Source: Sphingomonas sp. 8AM (lineage in GTDB: Bacteria; Pseudomonadota; Alphaproteobacteria; Sphingomonadales; Sphingomonadaceae). Taken from it: 64,000 bases of DNA. Every line of letters starts with the position of its first letter. The first letter of the stretch is position 1. The stretch is taken from the NCBI RefSeq assembly GCF_902506455.1, contig NZ_LR733844.1:2999713-3063712 (forward strand). Direction: 5' to 3'. This document shows positions 39,470 to 50,230 of the stretch, in pieces. The notes beneath the pieces were generated by a model, which was not told the DNA's origin, made no database searches, and was given only the letters and a program-made list of their open reading frames with translations. The translations under genes were made by a program, and so were the position numbers.

Positions 39470-39940
39470 ATGCCAAAGCATAGCGAGACGCGGCGGCTGC
39501 CCTATACGCCGGAGCAGATGTTCGATCTGGTCGCGGATGTGCGGCGCTACCCGGAATTCCTGCCGTGGGTCAGCGCGATGCGCGTCCGCAAGGATACGAT
39601 CGAGGAGACGCTCGCCGACATGATCGTCGGCTTCAAGGGGCTGCGCGAGACCTTCACGTCGAAAGTGACCAAACACCACCCCGAGACGATCCGCGTCGAA
39701 TATATCGAGGGGCCGCTCAAATATCTCAACAACGACTGGCGCTTCCGGCCGGACGGCGAGGGCGGGTGTCTCGTCGACTTCTCGGTCGATTTCGCGTTCA
39801 AGAACCGGATGTTCGAGATGCTGGCCGGGCAGGTGTTCGGCGTCGCGCTGCGCCGGATGATCGGCGCGTTCGAGGAACGCGCCGCCAAGCTCTACGGTGC
39901 GGCCGGTAGCAACAGCTCCAGCGCACACAGCGCGGCCTGA
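39470..39940 (+). CDS. COQ10/RatA-like START-domain protein
   Basis: 156-aa lipid-binding-fold protein of the SRPBCC superfamily: MPKHSETRRLPYTPEQMFDL, VADVRRYPEFLPWVSAMRV and NNDWRFRPDGEGGCLVDFSVDFAFKN match the ubiquinone-binding COQ10 / RatA group. In alphaproteobacteria a role in ubiquinone function is more likely than the toxin role named for E. coli RatA. Start 6 nt after lipA stop. The 3' end overlaps the convergent cinA gene by 49 nt. Confidence 0.88.
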   Translation: MPKHSETRRLPYTPEQMFDLVADVRRYPEFLPWVSAMRVRKDTIEETLADMIVGFKGLRETFTSKVTKHHPETIRVEYIEGPLKYLNNDWRFRPDGEGGCLVDFSVDFAFKNRMFEMLAGQVFGVALRRMIGAFEERAAKLYGAAGSNSSSAHSAA

Positions 39941-40404
39941 AGGCGTACCCCGCCGCGGCCGAGGTCGCCGAAGAAGCGCTTGTCGGCGATGACGTCCGCG
40001 GGGTCGCCGCCGCGCTCGGCGCGCGCGAACACGACGGTGCCGACCGGCTTCTTCTCGCTGCCGCCGCCCGGCCCGGCGACCCCGGTGATCGCGACCGCGA
40101 CATCGGCGTCGGACTTGGCGAGCGCGCCCTGCGCCATGCTCCACGCCACCGCGATCGACACCGCGCCGAACGTGTCGAGCACATCACCGCTGACGTTGAG
40201 CAGCTTCTGCTTGGCGGAGTTGGAATAGGTCACGAACCCGGCCTCGACGACCTCGGACGAGCCGGGGATCTCGGTCAGCGCCGCCGCGACCAGCCCGCCG
40301 GTGCAGCTTTCGGCGATCGCGACGCGGCGTCCCGCGGCACGGTTCGCCTCCACCACGCGGCGCGCAGCGTCGACCAGTTCCTGCGGCAAGGTAAAGTCGT
40401 TCAT
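39892..40404 (-). CDS. CinA C-terminal-domain nicotinamide-nucleotide amidase
   Basis: 170-aa stand-alone CinA C-terminal domain (PncC-type NMN deamidase), lacking the N-terminal MoeA-like part. Motifs: RRVAIAESCTGGLVAAALTEIPGSS, GFVTYSNSAKQKLLNV, AVSIAVAWSMAQGAL and AITGVAGPGGGSEKKPVGTVV. It is predicted to recycle NMN to NaMN. Its ATG overlaps the stop of the upstream unknown gene by 4 nt, and its end overlaps the convergent COQ10-like gene. Confidence 0.9.
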   Translation of the reverse strand: MNDFTLPQELVDAARRVVEANRAAGRRVAIAESCTGGLVAAALTEIPGSSEVVEAGFVTYSNSAKQKLLNVSGDVLDTFGAVSIAVAWSMAQGALAKSDADVAVAITGVAGPGGGSEKKPVGTVVFARAERGGDPADVIADKRFFGDLGRGGVRLQAALCALELLLPAAP

Positions 40405-40931
40405 CGTGTGGCCCCCGCCGGGCAGACCGGCAGATCGGGGATGTCGGTTCGCTTCCCCTTGTTCTTCTCCGACTTCAGATACTGCAGCGTCGCGACGACG
40501 ATCCCGGCGGTGTTGCGCGCCGGCAGCGGCTCGAGCAGCGTCACCAGCCGGTCGAGCGTCGGGCAATCGCCGGCCTGGATGCGCCCGGTGATCTGCGGCG
40601 CGAGAAGCGATGTCAGCATCGGGCGCGCATAGTCGCTGAGCAGCAGCAGTTCCACCGCCGGATCGCTGAGCTTCGCGATCGCGGTGCGCGCCGCCGGCCA
40701 CGCGCGATCGGCCTCGCGGTCGTATTTGGCAAGGAAGTCGCCGCCCTGCCGCCGCAACAGGCTGGTCGCGGGCAGCGCCGCGCAGACGCGTCCGGCATTG
40801 CGGATGATCTCGGGCATCGCAACCAGCGCGATCGACTCGGCGTCTGTAGCGCTCAGGCATGCCGATTGCGCCGCCGCGGCCGGTGCCGCCAGCATCGCGG
40901 CGAGCGCAAGCAACCCTGCGGCGCGCTTCAT
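40401..40931 (-). CDS. Periplasmic protein of unknown function
   Basis: 176 aa with a signal peptide (MKRAAGLLALAAMLAAPAAAAQ). The mature part is helical and has four cysteines (SACLSATD, GRVCAALP, GDCPTLDRL, LPVCPAGAT), likely two disulfides. No enzyme motif is seen. It sits between ispDF and cinA with 4-nt overlaps on both sides, so all three are one transcript. Family not recognised. Confidence 0.75.
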   Translation of the reverse strand: MKRAAGLLALAAMLAAPAAAAQSACLSATDAESIALVAMPEIIRNAGRVCAALPATSLLRRQGGDFLAKYDREADRAWPAARTAIAKLSDPAVELLLLSDYARPMLTSLLAPQITGRIQAGDCPTLDRLVTLLEPLPARNTAGIVVATLQYLKSEKNKGKRTDIPDLPVCPAGATR

Positions 40932-42055
40932 GCCCGCACCGCGCGCGGCAGCTCGATGGTCGCGACCGCCTGCGCCGCGATGCCCTCGCCACGGCCCGTG
41001 AACCCCAGTCGCTCGGTGGTGGTCGCCTTCACGCTGACCCGATCGGTCGAGAGCCCGAGAAGTTCCGCGATCCGCGCCTGCATCGCTGCCCGATGCGGCC
41101 CGATCTTGGGCGCCTCGCACATCAGCGTCAGGTCGACGAAGGTGATGCGTCCGCCGCGCGCCTCGACCAGCGTGCGGGCGTGCGCGAGGAACTGCCCCGA
41201 TTCGGCGCCGCGCCATTGCGGGTCGCTCGGCGGGAAGTGCGTGCCGATATCGCCGGCCGCGATCGTCCCGAGCACCGCATCGGTGATCGCATGGAGCGCG
41301 ACATCGGCGTCGCTATGCCCCGACAGGCCCTGATGATGCGGGATCAGCACGCCGCCCAGCCACAATTCCTCGCCATTCTCCAGCCGGTGGACGTCGAAGC
41401 CGCTGGCCGAGCGCGTTTCGGTGCCGACGCGCGCCTCGGCGGCGGCAAAGTCGGCGGGGTAGGTGATCTTGTCGAGCATCGTGTCGCCTTCGACCATCGC
41501 GACGTCTTTGCCCAGCGCGCGCACCATCTGCGCATCGTCGGTGGCGACCGGTCCGTCCCACGCGGCGTGCGCGGCGGTGAGTGCGTCGCCGTGAAACGCC
41601 TGCGGGGTCTGCACCCGCCGCAGCGCGTCGCGTGCGACGGTCGCGCCGTCGGTCGCAACTAAGGTGTCGGCGACCGGCAGCACCGGGATCGCGCCATCGG
41701 CCTGGTCGAGCGCGGCGAGCAGCCGGTCGATCACTGCCGCGGGGACGAACGGCCGCGCGGCGTCATGCACCAGCACGCGCGTCGCGTCGCCGAGCGCGGC
41801 GAGCCCCGCCGCGACGCTGTCGCGCCGTTCCGCGCCGCCGGTAACCCATTCGGCGTCGGGCAGCGCGGCGCGCAGCAGCGGCTCCTGCCCGGGCGCGATG
41901 ACGACCAGCACACGCTCGATCGCGGGATGCGCGGCGAGCGCATCGTAACTCCACGCCAGCATCGCGCGTCCGGCGACGGGCGCGAATTGCTTTGGAAGCG
42001 TGCTGCCGCTGCGGGAGCCGGTGCCGGCGGCGACGATAAGGGCGACCGTGGTCAT
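40928..42055 (-). CDS. ispDF: Bifunctional IspD/IspF of the MEP isoprenoid pathway
   Basis: Fusion of MEP cytidylyltransferase (IspD, about 1-215) and MECDP synthase (IspF, about 218-375). IspD: ALIVAAGTGSRSGSTLPKQF, HDAARPFVPAAVIDRLL. IspF: GFDVHRL (metal), GLSGHSDADVALHAITDAVLG, DIGTHFPPSDP and ATTTERLGFTGRGEGIAAQA. The fused form is common in alphaproteobacteria. Stop overlaps the next gene start (ATGA). Confidence 0.97.
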   Translation of the reverse strand: MTTVALIVAAGTGSRSGSTLPKQFAPVAGRAMLAWSYDALAAHPAIERVLVVIAPGQEPLLRAALPDAEWVTGGAERRDSVAAGLAALGDATRVLVHDAARPFVPAAVIDRLLAALDQADGAIPVLPVADTLVATDGATVARDALRRVQTPQAFHGDALTAAHAAWDGPVATDDAQMVRALGKDVAMVEGDTMLDKITYPADFAAAEARVGTETRSASGFDVHRLENGEELWLGGVLIPHHQGLSGHSDADVALHAITDAVLGTIAAGDIGTHFPPSDPQWRGAESGQFLAHARTLVEARGGRITFVDLTLMCEAPKIGPHRAAMQARIAELLGLSTDRVSVKATTTERLGFTGRGEGIAAQAVATIELPRAVRA

Positions 42056-42107
42056 GCCGCGGCCCTAAAGGAGGATCGAGCGCGAGGGAATGGCTTCTCC
42101 CGCCCGC

Positions 42108-42175
42108 CGTTCGTCCTGAGCTTGTCGAAGGGCGTGTCCCGCACGCAGGTGCTTCGACAGGCTGAGCGTAAACGG
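42108..42175. repeat. REP-like palindrome, family E
   Basis: Arms CGTTCGTCCTGAGCTTGTCG (left) and GCTTCGACAGGCTGAGCGTA (right) form the palindrome class CCTGAGCTTGTCGAAG/CTTCGACAGGCTNAG, widespread in proteobacterial genomes. It is the only copy in this window. Confidence 0.8.
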
Positions 42176-42185
42176 AAACCTATCC

Positions 42186-42260
42186 GTCATTGCAAGCGTA
42201 GCGAAGCGATTTAGAGCGTCGTGGTCCGGCACTGGATTGCTTCGCTACGCTCGCAATGAC
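42186..42260. repeat. REP-like palindrome, family A
   Basis: Arms GTCATTGCAAGCGTAGCGAA and TTCGCTACGCTCGCAATGAC with a 35-nt spacer, second of three repeats between ispDF and dusB. Confidence 0.9.
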
Positions 42261-42319
42261 GAAGCCTCAGTCGGATCGGCGGGGCGCCGTCGTATTTCGA
42301 TCCGAACAGCCCCTCATCC

Positions 42320-42402
42320 GTCGCCCCGGACTTGATCCGGGGCCCCGCTTCTTCCTGGCGGGCCGGGTAAGTCGCGGGATCCCGGATCAAGTCCGGGATG
42401 AC
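42320..42402. repeat. REP-like palindrome, family B
   Basis: Arms GTCGCCCCGGACTTGATCCG and CGGATCAAGTCCGGGATGAC, third repeat upstream of dusB. Confidence 0.9.
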
Positions 42403-42499
42403 AAAGGGAGGGGAGGAATGCGTGCCGATTGCCCCCAACCTTGCCCGAATCACCCAAGTCGCCTATCTGCCCATTTTTCAGGCAGTATCCGAAACCCTT

Positions 42500-43492
42500 A
42501 TGCTCCGACCCATCCAGATCGGCGACGTCCGCATCGACGAGCCCGTCGTTCTCGCGCCGATGACGGGCGTGACCGACCAGCCGTTCCGCACGCTCGTCCG
42601 CCGCTATGGCTCGGGGCTCAACGTCACCGAGATGATCGCCAGCCAGGCCGCGATCCGCGAGACGCGCCAGTCGATCCAGAAGGCGGCGTGGAACCTCTCC
42701 GAGGAGCCGGTGTCGATGCAGCTTGTCGGCTGCACCCCCTATGAAATGGCCGAGGCCGCGAAGCTGGCGCGTGACAAGGGCGCCGCGATCATCGACATCA
42801 ACATGGGGTGCCCGGTCCGCAAGGTGACGAACGGCGACGCCGGCTCGGCGCTGATGCGCGACCTCAAGCTCGCGACGCAGTTGATCGAGGCGATCGTCGC
42901 TGCGGTCGACGCGCCGGTGACGCTAAAGATGCGGATGGGCTGGTGCCACGACAGCCTCAACGCCCCCGAACTCGCGCGGATCGCCGAGGACCTCGGCGTG
43001 AAGATGGTGACCGTCCACGGCCGCACCCGCAACCAGATGTACAAGGGCAGCGCCGACTGGCGCTTCATCCGCTCGGTCAAGGACGCGGTGGCGATCCCGG
43101 TAATTGCCAATGGCGACATCTGCTCGGTCGAGGATGCCGAGGCGGCGCTGGAGCAATCGGGCGCGGACGGAATCATGATCGGGCGCGGCGCCTATGGCCG
43201 CCCGTGGCTGCTCGCGCAGGTCATGCACTGGCTGCGCACCGGCGAGCGGCTGCCCGACCCGTCGCTCGACGAGCAATATCGCGTGATCGCCGAACATTAT
43301 GACGCGATGCTGGAGCATTACGGCACCTTCACCGGCGTCAACATGGCGCGCAAGCATATCGGCTGGTACACCAAGGGACTGAACGGCTCGGCGGAATTCC
43401 GCAACCGCGTCAATCAGGAGCCTGACGCGGACCGCGTCAAGGCGATGCTCGCCGACTTCTACGCCCCCTACCGGCTGAGCGAAGCGGCGTGA
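42500..43492 (+). CDS. dusB: tRNA-dihydrouridine synthase B
   Basis: FMN enzyme reducing uridine to dihydrouridine in the tRNA D-loop (NifR3 family). [19 protein letters not shown], the catalytic Cys in [35 protein letters not shown] and VIANGDI with [14 protein letters not shown] are present. 330 aa. The ATG at 42500 gives the usual N-terminus. As in other alphaproteobacteria it heads the ntrBC operon, overlapping ntrB by 1 nt. Confidence 0.96.
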   Translation: MLRPIQIGDVRIDEPVVLAPMTGVTDQPFRTLVRRYGSGLNVTEMIASQAAIRETRQSIQKAAWNLSEEPVSMQLVGCTPYEMAEAAKLARDKGAAIIDINMGCPVRKVTNGDAGSALMRDLKLATQLIEAIVAAVDAPVTLKMRMGWCHDSLNAPELARIAEDLGVKMVTVHGRTRNQMYKGSADWRFIRSVKDAVAIPVIANGDICSVEDAEAALEQSGADGIMIGRGAYGRPWLLAQVMHWLRTGERLPDPSLDEQYRVIAEHYDAMLEHYGTFTGVNMARKHIGWYTKGLNGSAEFRNRVNQEPDADRVKAMLADFYAPYRLSEAA

Positions 43493-44553
43493 TGCTCACC
43501 ACGCGCGGCCCGGAGGCGGCGGAGCTGCTCGCCGCGCTGCCGGTCGCGGTGCTGGTGGTCGATGCCGCGGACCGGATCGCGCGCGTCAATGCTGAGTGCG
43601 AGACGCTGCTCAACCTGTCCGAGCGCGCGATGCTCGGCCAGCCGCTCGGCGCGATCCTGTCGTTCCCCGATGCCGACGCGCGGCGCGACGCGCACGCCTT
43701 CGCGATCTTCGACGCCGATGTCGAGGCCGCGCGCGGGCTGCGGCTGCGCGTCGACCTGATCGAGGCGGCGGTGGTCGATCATCCCGGCTGGCGCACGATC
43801 ACGCTCCACCATGCCGGCGCGTCGCGGCGGCTGGGCGTCTCGACCGACCGTGCGGCGGCGGCGCGCTCGGCGGTCGGTGCGGCGGCGATGCTCGCGCACG
43901 AGATCAAGAACCCGCTGTCGAGCATCCGCGGCGCGGCGCAACTGATCGCGGACGGCGTCGACACTGCCGAGCTGACGCAATTGATGATCGCCGAGGTCGA
44001 CCGCATCACCGCGCTGATCGATCATATGGAGGATTTCACCGACACCCGCCCGCGCGAGGTGTCGCCGATGAACATCTATCCCTTGCTCGCGCACGCGCGC
44101 GGCGTCGCGCTGGCCGGCTTCGCGCGCGGCGTGACGATCGAGGAACGCTACGATCCGTCGCTGCCGCCCGCGATGGGCAACAGCGACTCGTTGCTGCAGG
44201 TGATCCTCAATCTGCTCAAGAACGCCGCCGCCGCGCTGGGCGAGCGCGGCGAGCGTCGCATCACGCTCGCCACCGCCTATCGTCACGGCGTGACGGTCGC
44301 GGCGGGGAAGGGGCGCGGGCGCACCCCGCTGCCGATCGAAATCTGCGTGATCGACAGCGGACCCGGCGCGCCCGCCGACATCGCCGACCACCTGTTCGAC
44401 CCGTTCGTGTCGGGCCACCCGGAGGGCAAGGGGCTGGGGCTCGCTCTGGTCGACAAGCTGGTCCGCGACATGGGCGGGATCGTCCAATATTCGCGCGAGG
44501 GTACGCCCCACCAGACCGTGTTCCGCATCCTCCTGCCGCGGGCCAGCGCATGA
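43492..44553 (+). CDS. ntrB: Nitrogen regulation sensor kinase NtrB
   Basis: Cytoplasmic histidine kinase/phosphatase of the PII-NtrBC system. An N-terminal PAS domain (LPVAVLVVDAADRIARVNAECETLL) is followed by HisKA with phospho-acceptor His near 137 (AMLAHEIKNPLSSIRGAAQL) and an HATPase with NLLKNAAAA and GLGLALVDKLV. 353 aa. ATG at 43492 overlaps the dusB stop; a GTG one codon earlier is possible. The ntrC start overlaps its stop. Confidence 0.95.
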   Translation: MLTTRGPEAAELLAALPVAVLVVDAADRIARVNAECETLLNLSERAMLGQPLGAILSFPDADARRDAHAFAIFDADVEAARGLRLRVDLIEAAVVDHPGWRTITLHHAGASRRLGVSTDRAAAARSAVGAAAMLAHEIKNPLSSIRGAAQLIADGVDTAELTQLMIAEVDRITALIDHMEDFTDTRPREVSPMNIYPLLAHARGVALAGFARGVTIEERYDPSLPPAMGNSDSLLQVILNLLKNAAAALGERGERRITLATAYRHGVTVAAGKGRGRTPLPIEICVIDSGPGAPADIADHLFDPFVSGHPEGKGLGLALVDKLVRDMGGIVQYSREGTPHQTVFRILLPRASA

Positions 44554-45956
44554 CCCGCGTCCTGCTGGTCGACGACGACGACGCGATCCGCACCGTCGTC
44601 GCGCACGCATTGCGCCGCGCCGGGCACGAGGTGCGCACCGCCGCGACCCTCGCCGAACTGGGGCGCGAACTGGCGAGCCACCCGCCCGACGTCTTGCTCA
44701 GCGACGTGGTGCTCCCCGATGGCGACGGGATCGACCATGTCGCGCAGGTGCTCGCCGCGCGCCCCGATCTGCCGGTGATCGTGCTGTCGGCGCGTAACAC
44801 GCTGACCACCGCGGTGCGCGCCACCGAGGCCGGCGCCTACGATTATCTTCCGAAGCCGTTCGACCTTGACACGCTGACCCGCACCGTTGCCGCGGCGCTC
44901 GCACGCGGCGGGCGCGGCGGCGAGACGCAGGCGAATGACGACGACCCCTCGCTGCCGTTGATCGGGCGCTCGCCGGCGATGCAGGACGTGTACCGCGTGA
45001 TCGCGCGCGTCGTCTCGAACGACCTGACCGTGCTGGTGTCGGGCGAGTCGGGCACCGGCAAGGAGCTGGTCGCGCGCGCGATCCACGATCTCGGCGCGCG
45101 GCGCGCCGCGCCGTTCGTGCCCATCAACATGGCCGCGATCCCGCGCGAGCTGATCGAGGCGGAATTGTTCGGGCACGAACGCGGCGCCTTCACCGGCGCG
45201 GCGCAGCGCAACGCCGGCCGCTTCGAGCAGGCGGCGGGGGGCACGCTGTTCCTCGACGAGATCGGCGACATGCCGATCGAGGCGCAGACGCGGCTGCTGC
45301 GCGTGCTGCAATCGGGCGAGTTCACGACCGTCGGCGGCGCGCGCACGATCCGCGCCGACGTCCGCATCGTCGCCGCCACCAACCGCGACCTGCAACAGGC
45401 GGTGGCAAGCGGCCAGTTCCGCGAAGACCTCTACTACCGGCTCAACGTCGTCCCGATCGCGCTCCCCCCGCTGCGCGAACGCCGCGGCGACGTTGCGGAG
45501 CTGGCGCGGCATTTCCTAGACCGCGCCGCTGCCGAAGGGCTGCCCCGCAAGACGCTCGAGCAGGACGCGGTTGCGGTGCTGGAGGCGCACGACTGGCCCG
45601 GCAACGTCCGCGAGCTGGAAAATCTGATGCGCCGGCTCGCCGCGTTATCGCGCGACGACCGGATCGGCGCGGCGGAGCTGAACGCGACGATCGGCGGCGG
45701 CGCGACGGCAGAGGCCGCGCCCGATCCGGGGATCGAGGCAGCGGTGCGCGCGATGATCGAGCGGCTGGCGCGGCAGGAACCGCGCGCGCTCGACGACGGC
45801 TCGCTCTACGCGCGGATCATCGGCGAGGTGGAACGCCCGTTGATCGAGGCGATGCTCGCGCGCCACGGGGGCAACCAGCTCCGCGCCGCCCGCGCGATCG
45901 GCCTCAACCGCAACACGCTGCGCAAGCGGCTGGATATGCTAGGGATCGACGTTTGA
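44550..45956 (+). CDS. ntrC: Nitrogen regulation response regulator NtrC
   Basis: Sigma-54 activator. Receiver with phospho-acceptor D52 (VLLSDVVLPDGDG) and K in PKPFD; AAA+ domain with Walker A GESGTGKE, the sigma-54 contact loop GAFTGA (GHERGAFTGAAQ), Walker B GTLFLDEIGDM and an arginine-finger region; C-terminal Fis-type helix-turn-helix (GGNQLRAARAIGLNRNTLRKRL). 468 aa. Controls nitrogen assimilation genes. ATGA overlap with ntrB. Confidence 0.96.
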   Translation: MTRVLLVDDDDAIRTVVAHALRRAGHEVRTAATLAELGRELASHPPDVLLSDVVLPDGDGIDHVAQVLAARPDLPVIVLSARNTLTTAVRATEAGAYDYLPKPFDLDTLTRTVAAALARGGRGGETQANDDDPSLPLIGRSPAMQDVYRVIARVVSNDLTVLVSGESGTGKELVARAIHDLGARRAAPFVPINMAAIPRELIEAELFGHERGAFTGAAQRNAGRFEQAAGGTLFLDEIGDMPIEAQTRLLRVLQSGEFTTVGGARTIRADVRIVAATNRDLQQAVASGQFREDLYYRLNVVPIALPPLRERRGDVAELARHFLDRAAAEGLPRKTLEQDAVAVLEAHDWPGNVRELENLMRRLAALSRDDRIGAAELNATIGGGATAEAAPDPGIEAAVRAMIERLARQEPRALDDGSLYARIIGEVERPLIEAMLARHGGNQLRAARAIGLNRNTLRKRLDMLGIDV

Positions 45957-45988
45957 GGCCGGTCCTGTCGAATCTCGGACATTGACCC

Positions 45989-46063
45989 GTCATTGCGAGC
46001 GCAGCGAAGCAATCCAGGGCGTCCTGGTCCGGCACTGGATTGCTTCGCTACGCTCGCAATAAC
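45989..46063. repeat. REP-like palindrome, family A
   Basis: Arms GTCATTGCGAGCGCAGCGAA and TTCGCTACGCTCGCAATAAC. It starts 32 nt after ntrC. The 310-nt gap to ntrY holds this, a family B copy and about 100 nt that should carry the ntrYX promoter. Confidence 0.88.
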
Positions 46064-46083
46064 GGAAAGGCGCCGCCTTGGCC

Positions 46084-46168
46084 GTCACCCCGGACTTGAT
46101 CCGGGGTCCCGCTTCTTGGCGACGCTTGTGTCGGTAGGCAGCGGAGCGCGGATCAAGTCCGGGGCGAC
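46084..46168. repeat. REP-like palindrome, family B
   Basis: Left arm GTCACCCCGGACTTGATCCG and right arm CGGATCAAGTCCGGGGCGAC, 98 nt before ntrY. Confidence 0.88.
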
Positions 46169-46266
46169 GAGCGGCGCTACGCTCGCCCACCCCTGCTCCC
46201 TGATCTGCATCACTCATCGGCAATTATGTGTTTTCCATGCAACACTGATGCTGTAGCGAGGGGGGA

Positions 46267-48504
46267 ATGTTCGCAGGAGTGACATCCTCCTCCGCTTCCT
46301 CGCCCGGTGCGCTGCGCCGTGTCGGCGTGTCACCGGCGATCGAGCTGATGGTGCTCGCCGCCGCGGTCGCGGTTGCGCTCGTCAGCTATTTCGCGCTGCG
46401 TGGCGAGGGTGATCCCGGCCGGCTGCTCGCGCCGCCGCTGGTCGCCTCGCTGCTCGTCGCCAATCTCGTCTGCGGCATTGCGTTGATGATGCTGTACGGC
46501 CGGCGCGTCGCACTGCGCCGCGCGGAGCGGTCGTCGATCGGTGCGGGCGGCCGGTTGCACGTCCGGCTGGTGCTCCTTTTCTCACTGGTCGCCGCCATCC
46601 CCGCGTTGCTGGTGACGATCTTTGCCTCGCTGCTGTTCCAGTATGGCGTGCAATTCTGGTATTCCGACCGGTCGCGCGGGATGTTCGAGAATGCGGCGTC
46701 GCTGACCCGCACGTCGTACGAACAGATCGTCCAGCGATGGCAGGAAGCGACCTTCACGATGGCGTCGGATCTGTCGGTCACGCTGCAGGAAGTCTCGATC
46801 GACACGCTGTCGTTTCGCTCGACCTTCGGCCGGCAGGTCTATTACCGCAGCCTGTCGGAAGGGGCGTTGTTCGTCCTCACGCCGCAGGGGGAAGTGCGGA
46901 CGCTGGCGGTCGTGAATCCGTATGACGTCGATTTCTCGAGGTTCGTGACCCGGCCGGCAATCGCCAAGCTGCGTCAGGGGCAGAACGCGACGATCATCAC
47001 CGGCGACCGTATCCAGGTCTTCACGCAAATCCCGGGCAGCGACGATCTCTACCTCTACGCAGCGCGGGTCACCGACCCGAAGGAGATGACCACCCAGACC
47101 GCGCGTGCCGAGGCCGCGCTGGCAAATTACCGCCAGCTGATCGCCCGCGCCCGCTCGCTGCAACTCCAGTTCAACGCGGCGCTGCTGATCGTCTCGCTGC
47201 TGATCGTCGGCGTTGCGGTCTGGATCGCGCTGACCGTCGCCGATCGCCTCGTCCGCCCGGTGGGTGAGCTGGTCGACGCCGCGCGCCGCGTCGAAGGCGG
47301 CGATCTGTCGGCGCGCGTTCCCGAAACGCTCGAACGCGACGAGATCGGTACGCTCTCCAATGCCTTCAACAGCATGACCGCGCGGCTGGTCGCGCAGAAC
47401 ACCGCGCTCGTCACTGCCAATGCGCAGCTCGACAGCCGCCGCGCGCTGATCGAGGCGGTGATGTCGGGCGTGTCGGCAGGGGTGATCTCGATCGACGCGC
47501 GCGATCGCACGATCCGGCTTATCAACAGCTCGGCGCAGACGCTGATGGGGCTGGCCGAGCCGCCGGTCGGCCGCAAGCTGTACGACATCGCCCCCGAACT
47601 CGACGCCTTGCTCGACCAGCCGGGGCGCGAGGCGGCGGTGCAGCTCAACGTCGCCGGCGAGATGCGCACCTTCGCGGCGCGGATCGCGCGCGACGGCAGC
47701 GGCCCGATCATCACCTTCGACGACATCACGCAGCAACTTACCGACCAGCGGCGCGCCGCCTGGGCCGATGTCGCGCGACGTATCGCCCATGAGATCAAGA
47801 ACCCGCTCACCCCGATCCAGCTCGCCGCCGAACGGCTCCAGCGCCGCTACGGCAGCAAGATCGACGCCAGCGACACCACCTTTGCACGGCTCACCGATAC
47901 GATCGTGCGGCAGGTCGGCGACCTTCGGCGGATGGTCGACGAATTTTCGTCGTTCGCACGGATGCCCAAACCGGTGTTCCGCGAGGAGTCGCTGGTCGAC
48001 ATCGCGCGCCAGACGATGTTCCTCCACGAAGTCGCGCACCCCGGCATCCGCTTCGTCCTCGACCACGCCGACCCCGCGCCGTCACTGGTGTGCGACCGGC
48101 GCCAGCTCGGCCAGGCGCTGACCAATATCGTCAAGAATGCGGTCGAGGCGGTCGAGGAAGCCGATGCCAGCGAGGCGAGCATCACGATGACGCTCGCCCA
48201 GGGCGATGGCCGCGTCACGATCGCGGTCGCGGACACCGGCGTCGGCCTCCCGCTGGAGCGCGACCGGATCGTCGAGCCCTATATGACCACCCGTGCGCGC
48301 GGCACCGGGCTCGGCCTGGCGATCGTCAAGAAGATCGTCGAGGAGCATTTCGGCACGATCAGCTTCGCCGATCGCCCCGGCGGCGGCACGATCGTCACCC
48401 TGTCCTTCGACACCGCGCCGCTGGCTGCACTGGCCAGCGACGACCATTCCCCTTCCCACGACGACGATCGTACGATCGCGGCGTTGACCAGAAATCGGAT
48501 TTGA
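46267..48504 (+). CDS. ntrY: Nitrogen regulation sensor kinase NtrY
   Basis: Membrane histidine kinase, 745 aa. Three hydrophobic segments at about 25-45, 55-77 and 98-122, a periplasmic loop, a further TM at about 298-320, HAMP (ADRLVRPVGELVDAARRVEGGDL), PAS (AVMSGVSAGVISIDARDRTIRLI), HisKA with His near 507 (ARRIAHEIKNPLTPIQLAAERL) and HATPase (NIVKNAVEAVEEA, TGLGLAIVKKIV). It pairs with NtrX, 5 nt downstream, and is set apart from ntrBC by REP elements. GAGGGGGGA precedes ATG. The signal it senses (redox or nitrogen) is not shown. Confidence 0.95.
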   Translation: MFAGVTSSSASSPGALRRVGVSPAIELMVLAAAVAVALVSYFALRGEGDPGRLLAPPLVASLLVANLVCGIALMMLYGRRVALRRAERSSIGAGGRLHVRLVLLFSLVAAIPALLVTIFASLLFQYGVQFWYSDRSRGMFENAASLTRTSYEQIVQRWQEATFTMASDLSVTLQEVSIDTLSFRSTFGRQVYYRSLSEGALFVLTPQGEVRTLAVVNPYDVDFSRFVTRPAIAKLRQGQNATIITGDRIQVFTQIPGSDDLYLYAARVTDPKEMTTQTARAEAALANYRQLIARARSLQLQFNAALLIVSLLIVGVAVWIALTVADRLVRPVGELVDAARRVEGGDLSARVPETLERDEIGTLSNAFNSMTARLVAQNTALVTANAQLDSRRALIEAVMSGVSAGVISIDARDRTIRLINSSAQTLMGLAEPPVGRKLYDIAPELDALLDQPGREAAVQLNVAGEMRTFAARIARDGSGPIITFDDITQQLTDQRRAAWADVARRIAHEIKNPLTPIQLAAERLQRRYGSKIDASDTTFARLTDTIVRQVGDLRRMVDEFSSFARMPKPVFREESLVDIARQTMFLHEVAHPGIRFVLDHADPAPSLVCDRRQLGQALTNIVKNAVEAVEEADASEASITMTLAQGDGRVTIAVADTGVGLPLERDRIVEPYMTTRARGTGLGLAIVKKIVEEHFGTISFADRPGGGTIVTLSFDTAPLAALASDDHSPSHDDDRTIAALTRNRI

Positions 48505-48509
48505 GACCC

Positions 48510-49880
<1,371 letters not shown>

Positions 49881-49885
49881 CATTC

Positions 49886-49975
49886 GTCATTCCCGAAGGC
49901 GGGAATCCAGATGCGCAGCTCCTGTTTGAGCCTCCAGCGTCAGGGGTTCTGGATTCCCGCCTTTGCGGGAATGAC
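49886..49975. repeat. REP-like palindrome, family C
   Basis: Arms GTCATTCCCGAAGGCGGGAA and TTCCCGCCTTTGCGGGAATG with inner ATCCAGA/TCTGGAT, 5 nt after ntrX. The remaining 255 nt before hfq show no gene or clear motif and should contain the hfq promoter and leader. Confidence 0.88.
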
Positions 49976-50230
49976 GAGGTGGCGGCTGTCCTACACCCTC
50001 CAACATCCGCTACGATCGAGGCGCCCCCGCGCATCGTCCGCCACCCGAACCGCGCGCCACCCCCGTTTGGCGCCACCTTCGCAAACTTCCGCCGCGCGCC
50101 CGCCGCGCATCTGGACGTTGGCCGACCGGAACCCTAACTTACGCCTGTCGTATTCCGATGCGATGCCACCGACGCCGGCAACGGCGCACGTCGCGGGGAA
50201 CCTCCCGCCAAGAACAAGGACAATTCTTAC

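Larger units (their letters stand above)
42056..42499. other. 444-nt divergent gap filled with three REP-like elements
   Basis: Between ispDF and dusB there is no gene. The gap holds families E, A and B in series, listed separately. The last 97 nt before dusB must contain its promoter; I see no clear consensus. Confidence 0.7.

Noticed and set aside
39470..39940. RatA toxin of a toxin-antitoxin pair
   Set aside because: No partner antitoxin gene of the RatB type is adjacent, and position next to lipA suits the COQ10-like family in alphaproteobacteria.
42108..42402. Repeat run that might be a CRISPR array or integron attC sites
   Set aside because: The units are palindromes of three different types without regular spacers, and no cas or integrase genes are near.
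46169..46266. Sigma-54 promoter upstream of ntrY
   Set aside because: No GG-N10-GC pair with the expected -24/-12 context could be found.
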